Shown here in pieces: positions 1 to 6,674 of a DNA stretch of 9,757 nucleotides (positions are counted from its first letter, which is position 1; each line of letters opens with the position of its first letter). The position numbers were made by a program, and so were the translations under genes. The notes under the pieces were generated by a model, which did no database searches, was not told the DNA's origin, and saw nothing but the letters and a program-made list of their open reading frames with translations. The DNA comes from Spirochaetales bacterium (GTDB taxonomy: Bacteria > Spirochaetota > Spirochaetia > SPDA01), in assembly GCA_004525155.1 (NCBI GenBank), contig SPDA01000038.1:1-9757 (forward strand), read 5' to 3'.

Positions 1-480
1 GGCGTGCACGCGGTCAAAATCGAGGGCCGGATGAAATCGGTTTACTACACCGCCGTTGTAGCGAGGGCTTACCGGAAAGCCCTGGATGCGCTTGATGGCC
101 GGGAACCTCCCGGCCTTGAAGACTATAAAAATGAGCTCCACAACATAAGCCACCGCGAATATTCCACGGGTTTCTATTTCGATTCCCGCGAAATAGAGAC
201 GCCGACAAGGGAGTCCTACCTGCAGGAATACAGGCTCCTGGGCACGGTTCTGGGCGTAACCGCGGAGGGCCTTGCGGAAATCGACGTGCGCAACAGTTTT
301 TCAAAAAACCGCAGTATACAGTATATCGGTCCCCACGTGCCGTTCATCGATGATTCCGGCTTCGTCATATTTAACGAGAAAATGGAAGAAACTGACAAGG
401 CGCTGCACGGAAAAAGACACTTCCTAAAAACGGACAAACCCCTCAAGACCGGTTTTATTATCCGCGGCCGGCTGAACTGA
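1..480 (+). CDS. trhP: U32-family (TrhP/YegQ-type) tRNA-hydroxylation protein, C-terminal part
   Basis: The reading frame is open at the left edge and ends at TGA 478-480, giving 159 visible residues of a protein that is usually about 400-450 long. The first visible residues read GVHAVKIEGRMKS, matching the conserved core-end motif of U32 proteins (AGV.SLKIEGRMKS). SREYSTGFYF at about residues 51-60 matches the family's (Y/F)(S/T)TGFYF motif. The last ~80 residues (LLGTVLG... EIDVRNSF... IGP...) fit the small beta-barrel-like U32 C-terminal domain. U32 proteins of this type, TrhP in E. coli and Bacillus, are known to be needed for prephenate-dependent 5-hydroxylation of uridine 34 in tRNA, despite the historical 'peptidase' name. 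The catalytic N-terminal region is outside the window, so the exact subfamily is inferred from the C-terminal part. A collagenase-like U32 relative is the alternative. Confidence 0.85.
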   Translation, partial: GVHAVKIEGRMKSVYYTAVVARAYRKALDALDGREPPGLEDYKNELHNISHREYSTGFYFDSREIETPTRESYLQEYRLLGTVLGVTAEGLAEIDVRNSFSKNRSIQYIGPHVPFIDDSGFVIFNEKMEETDKALHGKRHFLKTDKPLKTGFIIRGRLN

Positions 481-510
481 ACCATTATTCCCGTGCTCTG
501 CACCCTCCTC

Positions 511-539
511 TTGATCTTTATCCGGCATACGCTTATTCT
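511..539 (+). promoter_or_regulatory. possible sigma-70 promoter for the LsrG-like gene
   Basis: A TTGATC hexamer (511-516) and a TATTCT hexamer (534-539) are separated by exactly 17 bases, each matching the consensus at four of six positions. Transcription would begin near 546, about a dozen bases before the ATG at 559 and just before its GGGGG ribosome binding site at 549-553. The 78-base gap after the U32 gene shows no clear terminator, so read-through from upstream is also possible. The match is only moderate. Confidence 0.35.
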
Positions 540-558
540 TTTTCCACTGGGGGTTACC

Positions 559-867
559 ATGATCGTCCGTTGCATCAACGTATTCGTGAAACCCGAATGC
601 ATAGAGGAATTCAAAAAAGCGATTATTAAAAACAGGAATAACTCGATAAAGGAACCGGGCGTGCTCAGGTTTGACGTGCTGATAAACCAGGAGAAATCCG
701 GCGAATTCAAACTTGTCGAAGTATACCGTTCAGAAAAGGCAACGGAGGATCATAAACTGACACCCCATTACAAGGAATGGAAGGCCGCAGTGAAAACGAT
801 GATGGCCGCTCCTCGTCAGAGCGGTTCCTACGCAGTGGTCGCTCCTGATGATCCGAACGATTGGTAA
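559..867 (+). CDS. LsrG-like antibiotic-biosynthesis-monooxygenase (ABM) fold protein
   Basis: This small 102-residue protein has the ferredoxin-like ABM fold pattern: a first strand (MIVRCINVFVKP), a helix (ECIEEFKKAIIKN), then EPGVLRFDVL, FKLVEVYRSEKA and HKLTPHYKEW. The pattern of E.GxLRFDVL, then HK.TPHYK, then MM..PR closely follows E. coli LsrG, the isomerase that processes phosphorylated autoinducer-2, and also the YgiN-type quinol monooxygenases. The frame is open further upstream, to about 493. I chose the ATG at 559 because the family begins with this strand, the upstream residues are hydrophobic and uncharacteristic, and GGGGG at 549-553 is suitably spaced. No lsr transport or kinase genes are nearby, so an AI-2 role is not supported by context. 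A general small-molecule monooxygenase or isomerase is equally possible. Its stop codon lies 6 bases from the stop of the convergent branching-enzyme gene. Confidence 0.85.
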   Translation: MIVRCINVFVKPECIEEFKKAIIKNRNNSIKEPGVLRFDVLINQEKSGEFKLVEVYRSEKATEDHKLTPHYKEWKAAVKTMMAAPRQSGSYAVVAPDDPNDW

Positions 868-881
868 GCCGGTTCAGGATC
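850..881. other. hairpin spanning two convergent stop codons
   Basis: GATCCGAAC (850-858) pairs with GTTC-A-GGATC (872-881), giving a nine-pair stem with one bulged A and a 13-base loop. Both stop codons lie in it: TAA 865-867 of the LsrG-like gene is in the loop and TCA 874-876 (TGA of the branching-enzyme gene) is in the right arm. No T-run follows on either strand, so it is not a classical intrinsic terminator. It could still act as a 3'-end stabilising or transcription-slowing structure for both messages. The function is inference. Confidence 0.4.
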
Positions 882-2493
882 CCGCGAAAGCCTGGGAAAC
901 GAGACCGGACTCGGACTTGAAAACATTGTAGTCGATATCGGGAAATATATTGTTTCTTTTCTCCACCGAAGTAAGCCATTCAGTATTGATGCTGTTTTTA
1001 CAGAGTTCTTCGTAAATACGGGTAAAATTGAGCACATGTTCCTTGACCCGTTTCACCGCATAGGGAACGGTTGTCCCCGTTTTCATGATAAATGGCCAGT
1101 CGGAAGCCTGGCTTAAAAGGACCTCCCGGGCAGCCTGGTTAAGGGCGCGCTTCTTGAGGCCTTTTTCATCCGGGAAACGATGAACCAGTTCCACCATCCG
1201 CTCAATCGCCTTGTGTGTATGGCGGTAAATCCAGTCATTGCTCGCGTTGAGCCAAACTTCGGAATACCCCTTGTTTCCCCAGCTCGAGTAGCAGGGCAGC
1301 GTTTTCTGGTTATCAGGATAAAGGGACAGGTATTCACTGGCCGTTACCATGGTGAGGTCGCCGGATACATCATTCAGCTTGCGGAGAACATACTCGAACC
1401 AGAGGGGGCCCTCGAACCACCAGTGGCCGAACAGCTCCGCATCGTAGGGGCTGACGATTAATGGCGGCCGGTCCATAAGAGGCGCCAGTTTCGAAACCTG
1501 CTTCAACCTGTTATAGATAAAATTATCTGCATGCTCTTCAGCCTTTTTTCCCGCATCTTCGATGTTATAGGGCTGTTTTACATCTGTCTTGCCGGTTATG
1601 GCATAATATTTAAATCCCGTATTAATACGGATGTTGTTTTCATGAATATACGGACCGATGTAATCCAGGGGCAGGTCGTAACCCAGGTCCCGGTAAAAAT
1701 CCCTGTAAGAGAAATCGCCCGGATACCCCTCTTCGGAAGACCATACCGCATGGGAGGATGCAAGGTCTCTGCCGAAAGCTGCAACACCATTGGGACAGTA
1801 AATGGGCGCATATACGCCGTATTTAGGTTTTTCTTCTGCGAAAAGCACACCGTGGGCAGCAGTGAAAAAATACTTAAAATTGAAGATTTTCAGATGCTTT
1901 TCAAGCCCTGGGGAATAGGCGCACTCAGGCACCCAGAACCCCGCGGGTTCTTCGCAGAAGGTCCTGGCGTGTGTCATTACCGCGGTCTGGAGCTGTGCAA
2001 AGATCGCTTCAGGATATTTTTCATACAGGGGAAGGTAGCTGTGTGTAGCCGCGGAGGTTATAAGCTCTATGCGCCCCTTCTTGCTCAATTCCTTGAACCC
2101 CCGGAGTATGTTTTTTCTGTAGACTTCCGTAAATTCCTTAAGATTAAGCGTGAAAAGATCCCGGTACATGCGGGCGACCGGTGAAAAATGTATATCATTC
2201 GCGGTCCTTTCACATTCCGACTCCGCCAGCTGAATGAGCCGCTTGAGGTGCCGCAGGTACCGGTTCTGAAGAAGCTCATCAGAGAGCATGGAAGCGAGGG
2301 TCGGCGAAATCGACATAGTCAGCTTATAGGGAACCTGCTCTTCGTCCAGGGTCCTGAAAACCCTGAGCAGGGGGAGGTATGTTTCGGAGATGGCTTCGTA
2401 GAGCCAGTTTTCTTCCAGAAAATACTCGTACTCAGGGTGCCGCACGAAAGGCAGATGGGCATGGAGCACAAATGCGATATATCCTTTACTCAC
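874..2493 (-). CDS. GH57 1,4-alpha-glucan branching enzyme (DUF1957 type)
   Basis: This 539-residue protein resembles the short form of bacterial GH57 branching enzymes, such as the ~520-residue Thermus enzyme, without the C-terminal helix-hairpin-helix extension of the archaeal ones. These enzymes cut an alpha-1,4-glucan and re-attach the piece as an alpha-1,6 branch, building glycogen. The GH57 motifs occur in order. HAHLPFVRHPE (11-21) is motif 1. GFWVPECAY (186-193) contains the probable nucleophile Glu190. SPYDAELFGHWWFEG (348-362) contains the probable acid/base Asp351. SSWGNKGYSEVWLN and ASDWPF (residues 403-416 and 463-468) are typical of the C-terminal helical region. Tyrosines near 225-232 lie where the catalytic loop of characterised enzymes sits, but I cannot assign the functional one without alignment. 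The start is GTG at 2493, preceded by AGGAG. The gene follows the DUF4912 gene by 12 bases and is very probably cotranscribed and translationally coupled with it. Some DUF1957 homologues are alpha-amylase-like and have little branching activity, so the exact activity is inferred. Confidence 0.93.
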   Translation of the reverse strand: MSKGYIAFVLHAHLPFVRHPEYEYFLEENWLYEAISETYLPLLRVFRTLDEEQVPYKLTMSISPTLASMLSDELLQNRYLRHLKRLIQLAESECERTANDIHFSPVARMYRDLFTLNLKEFTEVYRKNILRGFKELSKKGRIELITSAATHSYLPLYEKYPEAIFAQLQTAVMTHARTFCEEPAGFWVPECAYSPGLEKHLKIFNFKYFFTAAHGVLFAEEKPKYGVYAPIYCPNGVAAFGRDLASSHAVWSSEEGYPGDFSYRDFYRDLGYDLPLDYIGPYIHENNIRINTGFKYYAITGKTDVKQPYNIEDAGKKAEEHADNFIYNRLKQVSKLAPLMDRPPLIVSPYDAELFGHWWFEGPLWFEYVLRKLNDVSGDLTMVTASEYLSLYPDNQKTLPCYSSWGNKGYSEVWLNASNDWIYRHTHKAIERMVELVHRFPDEKGLKKRALNQAAREVLLSQASDWPFIMKTGTTVPYAVKRVKEHVLNFTRIYEELCKNSINTEWLTSVEKRNNIFPDIDYNVFKSESGLVSQAFAGS

Positions 2494-2502
2494 AGGGAAA
2501 AA

Positions 2503-2507
2503 CTCCT
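2503..2507 (-). promoter_or_regulatory. ribosome binding site of the branching-enzyme gene, overlapping the DUF4912 stop
   Basis: On the minus strand AGGAG lies nine bases before the GTG start at 2493. Its first two bases are the last two of the TAG stop codon of the DUF4912 gene (2506-2508). The overlap supports the GTG start and suggests coupled translation of the two proteins. Confidence 0.75.
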
Positions 2508-3243
2508 ATTCAGGCCAGTTCAGTTTCGCGGCGTCCATCATGGACAGAATTCGTTGAGGAATGGCGTTATTGATGGAGAACTCCTCGCCTGTGTAGAAAC
2601 CATAGAGCGCCATCATATTATCCAGACTGGAGGTGTTTTTAGCATCATGCACCGCATCGAGGATGGTCTTCCGCGGGCTGCTGATGGAATTTGACCTGCA
2701 CAGGACCTTTTCGGTACCCTGCGCCAGCGCTATAAGTTCGATATAGTACGTCCTTCCCGGCCTCGGGAGATTCAGATACCAGTGCGAATCGGTGAGCTTG
2801 ACCGGAATATCAAAGAAATCCAGGACCTTCATCATTATATCATTCGGGCTTAGTTCATACACCCGCAGAAAGGTTTTTTCAAGACCCGGTTTCCGTTTGT
2901 ACACCGCCAGGAGGGAATCCTGAATTTCCCAAAATGCGAAGGCCCATTGGGGATCCCTCAAGAGAAGGGCAATCTTTGTTTCGTTATAGCGTTCCGGCAA
3001 TTCAAAAGAGTTATCGCCGGCCGGTACGCCTTCCTCCGAACGCGTAATATCGAATTTCTTTTCTTCCACCCGGATGGCGGAATTGTTGAACAGCTCCCTT
3101 TCGGTCTGGTCCTCTTCAATTGCCTCGAGCACAAGGTCAAGAAGCGCTTCCCGCGTATAAATTTGCGGGTTTTTGACGCCTACCTTGAGCGCCAGTTCCT
3201 TAAGGTCCTTATTCGATAATGACTTTATTCGATCTTCCGTCAT
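2506..3243 (-). CDS. DUF4912 protein with Rho-N/SAP-like N-terminus
   Basis: I take this as 245 residues from ATG 3243. The frame stays open to 3309, but the -10 box of a strong promoter lies at 3269-3274, so the more upstream ATGs (3270, 3309) fall in or before the promoter. Residues about 5-45 (IKSLSNKDLKELALKVGV then REALLDLVLEAIEED) form a two- to three-helix unit like the Rho-N or SAP domain, a nucleic-acid or docking module. Residues 80-185 carry the DUF4912 pattern: LPERYNETKIALLLRDP, WAFAFWEI at 100-107, LRVYEL, and HWYLNLPRPGRTYYIELIAL. The tail (about 205-245) is short and helical. No signal peptide or membrane segment is seen, so it is likely cytoplasmic. The biochemical function of DUF4912 is unknown to me. 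Operon position just ahead of a branching enzyme, and divergence from a second GH57 enzyme, suggest a role in alpha-glucan handling such as polymer binding or enzyme regulation. That is inference. Confidence 0.85.
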   Translation of the reverse strand: MTEDRIKSLSNKDLKELALKVGVKNPQIYTREALLDLVLEAIEEDQTERELFNNSAIRVEEKKFDITRSEEGVPAGDNSFELPERYNETKIALLLRDPQWAFAFWEIQDSLLAVYKRKPGLEKTFLRVYELSPNDIMMKVLDFFDIPVKLTDSHWYLNLPRPGRTYYIELIALAQGTEKVLCRSNSISSPRKTILDAVHDAKNTSSLDNMMALYGFYTGEEFSINNAIPQRILSMMDAAKLNWPE

Positions 3244-3268
3244 GCGAAATAGCCGCCCCTTTGTCTGC

Positions 3269-3297
3269 ATACTAGATAAATTATCCGCATCTGTCAA
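3269..3297 (-). promoter_or_regulatory. strong sigma-70 promoter of the DUF4912-branching enzyme operon
   Basis: Read on the minus strand, a perfect TTGACA (3292-3297) is followed after exactly 17 bases by TAGTAT (3269-3274), which matches TATAAT at four positions. Transcription would start near 3262, leaving a leader of about 19 bases before ATG 3243. The leader holds a weak GGGG ribosome-binding element. The promoter lies in the gap between the DUF4912 gene and the divergent GH57 gene. Confidence 0.75.
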
Positions 3298-3346
3298 CAG
3301 CGCTCTCATGCTTTACAAATATTACAAAAAATCACACTATGCTACC

Positions 3347-5728
3347 ATGAAGAGCAGTTTAATCATCCATGGTCATTTTTACCAGCCCCCGCGGGAGGAT
3401 CCATGGACGGGGCTTATTCCCCTCCAGGAAAGTGCTGCTCCTTTTCATGACTGGAACAGGCGCATAACCAAGGAATGTTACGGCGCCAATGCAGCCTCCA
3501 GGGTCCTGGATCCGCAGGGGAGAATATCGGATATTGTCAATAATTACAGCTATCTGTCATTCAACATAGGGCCTACCCTGCTTGACTGGCTTGAACGCCA
3601 TGCGCATAACGTTCACCAGAAAATTCTCGAGGCGGACGCCTTGAGCATGAAAAAATTCGGCGGGCACGGCAATGCCGTGGCCCAATCCTACAATCACAGC
3701 ATACTGCCCCTGGACACTCCGGAAGACAGAAAAACGCAGATATTCTGGGGGCTGGAAAATTTCAAGCATCACTTCGGAAGGCAAAGCGAAGGCATGTGGC
3801 TGCCGGAAACCGCTGTCAGCGGAGAAGTTATCGACCTGCTCATCGAAGCAGGGCTTGCCTATATAATTTTAAGCCCCTGGCAGGCCGAATCCTTTAGTCC
3901 CGCGGGTTCTAAAAACTGGAAACCTCTGAATGGTTCCCCCATAGCCTCCAACAGGGCTTACAGAATCGAAAGGCGGAAAGGTTCCCTGGCGGTCTTTTTT
4001 TACAACAATTTCCTGGCCCAGGGCATATCCTTCGATCATTATCTGCATAACGCGGAAAACCTCTACCGTACTCTCCTGACCTACCACAAAACAAATGCAA
4101 AGGGAAACCTTATCGCCGTGGCAACGGACGGGGAAATCTACGGTCACCATGAACCCTTCGGCGACATGTGCATTGCCGCCCTGACCAGTCTCGTCCGGAA
4201 CTCAAAGGATCTGGAATTCTCGAATTTCGGGCATTACCTGGAAAAGCACCCGCCCCGGGAAATCGTCAAACTCAAGGAAGGCGAAGGGCAGCTCGGTACA
4301 TCCTGGAGCTGCTTTCACGGCGTCTCCCGCTGGTATAAAAACTGCGGCTGCTCCACCGGCGGCATGGAAGGCTGGAGCCAGGAATGGCGTACCCCTGTAA
4401 GGCGGGGATTACGGGCGCTCAGGGACGTCTGCATGGAGGCCTACAGCCGGGAAATGAAAACGCTGTGCGCTGCGGAGGATCCCCTCGAAATAAGGAACCG
4501 CTACATCGAGGTTCTAAACGCAGAAAAAAAGCCGCGGGATTTTGCAGCTTCCTTTCTCCCGCCGGACGCGGATTCCGCGGCGGTAACCAGATTCTTAAGC
4601 CTTCTGGAAGGCCAGAAATTCGCAATGTACATGTTCACTTCCTGCGGCTGGTTTTTTGCCGAGCTGTCGGGCTTGGAACCCATGCAGAACATGCGGTACG
4701 CACTTAAAACCCTGGAGTACTATCAGCCCTTCTGCAGGGAGCCTCTTCTGGAACTCCTCCTCGGTGAATTCAACAGGGCGAAAAGCAATATATCGGAGAT
4801 GGGCACGGGAAGAAATATTTTTCAGCGCCTGATAATGCCGGACAGAAAGGATCTAAGCTACCCGGCGGCGGTATTTTCAATTTCATCCTGCCTGGGCAAC
4901 GGCCTTAAAAACCAGTCCCACGGATTTTACCGGCAGAAGTCACTCGATATTGCGGAGAAAGAATCCGGCCAGCCTCCCTTCCGGTGTAAAGGAACCCTGG
5001 AGGTGGAGGATTCCACGATTCTCATGGCCGGCTCATTTTCCTTCGGGCTTGAGGAAAAAGAGGAAGGCCTGGATCTCCTCCTTACGGACCTTGTAACGGG
5101 AAGGTCCTTTTCCGTGGATATTGACGAGCTTCCGGAAACCATCATACAAACCTGCGTCAATACCTTCGCCGAAACCGCAAGAAAGCATGCCGCTTCCTAC
5201 GGGGTGGAAATCTTTGCAGAATTGAATAAGGTTCTCGGCTTTACAAAGAAACTCAACGCCGAACCGGATAAACTCATACTGAAAGCGTCCGAACTTGCCG
5301 TAAACACACTTCTTAGGCACCTTTTAAGCACTCCCGGCAGCCTCCTCGAGCCTGAACATATGGAAAAGCTGGATAACCTGCTGACAATCGTCTCCCTCTT
5401 CAATCTGGACATAGACAGGGAATCGATACAGCGCAGCATGACTCACTGCCTTACCCTTCTCATGGACATAATCGCCAAAGACGCGTGCAGCGATAAAGCC
5501 GCGGATTTGGTTAGGCTACTGACAATCGTACGTTCCGGCGGCATTGAACCGGACCTTACCATTTCCCAGAACATTCTTTTTCCGCTTCTCGACGGACACG
5601 CGGAGGAATACGGAAAGTCCCTGGAGGAGGGAAATCCGGAAACACTCAAGAAAATACGCTATCTGATAAAACTGGGAGACGCCATGGGTATAGCTGTGGA
5701 AGATCTTAAACAGGTTTTACTTAAATAA
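3347..5728 (+). CDS. GH57 family glycoside hydrolase of the DUF3536 type
   Basis: I take this as 793 residues from ATG 3347. The frame is open upstream to 3173, but that part overlaps the divergent gene and its promoter, and family members start as here, with a few residues before IHGHFYQPPREDPW (7-20). GH57 motifs are visible: HGH (8-10); GMWLPETA (149-156) with probable nucleophile Glu154; and ATDGEIYGHHEPFGD (259-273) with probable acid/base Asp261. TSWSCFHGVSRWYKNCGC (318-335), followed by GWSQEWRTPVRRGLRALRD, is a hallmark of the DUF3536 group. The region after about residue 370 is mostly helical. A possible beta-rich insert lies at about 535-590, and the C-terminal ~200 residues are unassigned. 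No signal peptide is present, so it should act in the cytoplasm on alpha-glucans. Its precise reaction is not established for this group to my knowledge. No Shine-Dalgarno-like purine run precedes the ATG. It diverges from the DUF4912-branching enzyme operon. Confidence 0.9.
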   Translation: MKSSLIIHGHFYQPPREDPWTGLIPLQESAAPFHDWNRRITKECYGANAASRVLDPQGRISDIVNNYSYLSFNIGPTLLDWLERHAHNVHQKILEADALSMKKFGGHGNAVAQSYNHSILPLDTPEDRKTQIFWGLENFKHHFGRQSEGMWLPETAVSGEVIDLLIEAGLAYIILSPWQAESFSPAGSKNWKPLNGSPIASNRAYRIERRKGSLAVFFYNNFLAQGISFDHYLHNAENLYRTLLTYHKTNAKGNLIAVATDGEIYGHHEPFGDMCIAALTSLVRNSKDLEFSNFGHYLEKHPPREIVKLKEGEGQLGTSWSCFHGVSRWYKNCGCSTGGMEGWSQEWRTPVRRGLRALRDVCMEAYSREMKTLCAAEDPLEIRNRYIEVLNAEKKPRDFAASFLPPDADSAAVTRFLSLLEGQKFAMYMFTSCGWFFAELSGLEPMQNMRYALKTLEYYQPFCREPLLELLLGEFNRAKSNISEMGTGRNIFQRLIMPDRKDLSYPAAVFSISSCLGNGLKNQSHGFYRQKSLDIAEKESGQPPFRCKGTLEVEDSTILMAGSFSFGLEEKEEGLDLLLTDLVTGRSFSVDIDELPETIIQTCVNTFAETARKHAASYGVEIFAELNKVLGFTKKLNAEPDKLILKASELAVNTLLRHLLSTPGSLLEPEHMEKLDNLLTIVSLFNLDIDRESIQRSMTHCLTLLMDIIAKDACSDKAADLVRLLTIVRSGGIEPDLTISQNILFPLLDGHAEEYGKSLEEGNPETLKKIRYLIKLGDAMGIAVEDLKQVLLK

Positions 5729-5734
5729 AGAGAC

Positions 5735-5760
5735 GTCCGAAAACTTATTTTTTTTCGGAT
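5735..5760. terminator. possible bidirectional terminator between convergent genes
   Basis: TCCGAAAA (5736-5743) pairs perfectly with TTTTCGGA (5752-5759), extended by a G-T pair, with an eight-base loop. It lies 7 bases after the GH57 stop, in the 62-base gap where the plus-strand GH57 gene meets the minus-strand methyltransferase gene. The stem is A/T-rich on its loop side. The T-run lies in the loop and right arm and not after the stem, so the fit to an intrinsic terminator is imperfect. A second small hairpin (GAAGG 5779-5783 with CCTTC 5788-5792) overlaps the methyltransferase stop. Confidence 0.45.
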
Positions 5761-5790
5761 CCCGCCGCACAGCCTCCGGAAGGTGCGCCT

Positions 5791-6654
5791 TCAGGGACCG
5801 GCAGGTTTCAGACAACGGAACATCATGACATCGCCTGTACCCAGGACTTTTGCGGATTTGTCCATCAGCCGCTTCAGGGGTTTCGGTCCCCGGCCTGCCG
5901 CAAGCCCGCCCCAGGTTTTTATCTTCTGTGTCACAAATCCCGTATTGGAAAACAGCGAGCCCAGGGCGGCTTTGGAAAACAGAAACATGTGGTCCCCTAT
6001 GGCGGAACGCCAGGAGTTCCGGAACAGCCGGGCCTGCCAGCCTTCCACATTCGGTGTCGTGATGAGTGCGTAGCCGCCGGGTTCGAGAATTCTGAAGATT
6101 TCCCTCACGAAAGCCGCCGGGTTGAGCACATGCTCGATTACATGGGACCCGTGGACAACAGAGAATTCCGCGTCCGGGAAAGCAGCCTCTTCCAGTGTGC
6201 CGTGAAAAATCCTGACATTTCGGCGGCTCCATCCATATTCAACGGACTCCCTGCATACTTCGGCACCCTGTTCCTGCCAGCCCCTGCCTCGGACATGTTC
6301 CAGAAGTCTGCCTGTTGCGCAGCCGATATCCAGAAATTTTTTACGCCGATCCGGCGAAGACAGAATTTCCGCCTCTATTCCGCTGAAATCAACATCGTTA
6401 AGCCCGAGAAGCATGAGGCCGAAAAAATTCGCCTCGTTTTCATACTCGTACGTGAAATAATCATTGCCGTAACGGGAAAGGACATCTTCGTCCCGGGGCC
6501 TCGGGTTCTGATATACGAGACCGCAGCGGAGACATTCCACAAAGGTGAAACCGTTACACAAAAGACGGGGTTTGTATTGCCCGCTCCCGCAGAGATTACA
6601 GGGGACTTCCTGTTTAATTTCATCCATTCCCTGTTCTGAAGAATAGGTTTTCAT
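5791..6654 (-). CDS. class I SAM-dependent methyltransferase with N-terminal zinc ribbon
   Basis: This 287-residue protein begins with a CxxC...CxxC zinc-ribbon-like unit (Cys19, Cys22, Cys41, Cys44; PCNLCGS and ECLRCGLVYQNPRP). This header is common in methyltransferases that modify sugars, polyketides or cell-surface molecules. The Rossmann part follows: FLDIGCATGRLLEHV (107-121) is the SAM-binding motif I, the FPDAEFSVVHGSHVIEHVLNP segment gives the usual post-motif strand and helix (HVIEHV at 171-176), and LEPGGYALITTPN (190-202) is the later strand. The substrate cannot be told from sequence. It is the last gene of an operon with the M23 peptidase, 20 bases downstream of that gene's stop. 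The start at ATG 6654 lacks an obvious ribosome binding site. An in-frame ATG at 6627 has AGGGA directly before it, too close to be convincing. No signal peptide is present, so it is presumably cytoplasmic. Confidence 0.88.
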   Translation of the reverse strand: MKTYSSEQGMDEIKQEVPCNLCGSGQYKPRLLCNGFTFVECLRCGLVYQNPRPRDEDVLSRYGNDYFTYEYENEANFFGLMLLGLNDVDFSGIEAEILSSPDRRKKFLDIGCATGRLLEHVRGRGWQEQGAEVCRESVEYGWSRRNVRIFHGTLEEAAFPDAEFSVVHGSHVIEHVLNPAAFVREIFRILEPGGYALITTPNVEGWQARLFRNSWRSAIGDHMFLFSKAALGSLFSNTGFVTQKIKTWGGLAAGRGPKPLKRLMDKSAKVLGTGDVMMFRCLKPAGP

Positions 6655-6674
6655 ATCTGCGGACCGGTATCGTC

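Noticed and set aside
1531..2184. 217-residue plus-strand reading frame inside the branching-enzyme gene
   Set aside because: It is antisense to a gene with clear GH57 catalytic motifs, shows no domain and no promoter or ribosome binding site, and is best explained as a by-product of codon use.
3244..3309. Upstream in-frame extension of the DUF4912 protein to ATG 3309 or 3270
   Set aside because: Both codons lie within or upstream of the -35/-10 elements of the strong minus-strand promoter, so they would not be in the transcript.
3312..3343. Plus-strand TTTACA and TATGCT as promoter of the DUF3536 GH57 gene
   Set aside because: The spacing is 20 bases, and the 17-base alternative (CACTAT) matches only three of six positions. 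A TATTAC at 3320 lacks a -35 partner. No convincing promoter could be named.
5779..5792. GAAGG/CCTTC hairpin near the methyltransferase stop as an intrinsic terminator
   Set aside because: The stem is only five pairs with no T-run on either strand.
5989..6639. 216-residue plus-strand reading frame opposite the methyltransferase gene
   Set aside because: It is antisense to motif-bearing coding sequence and its translation has no recognisable domain or plausible start signal.
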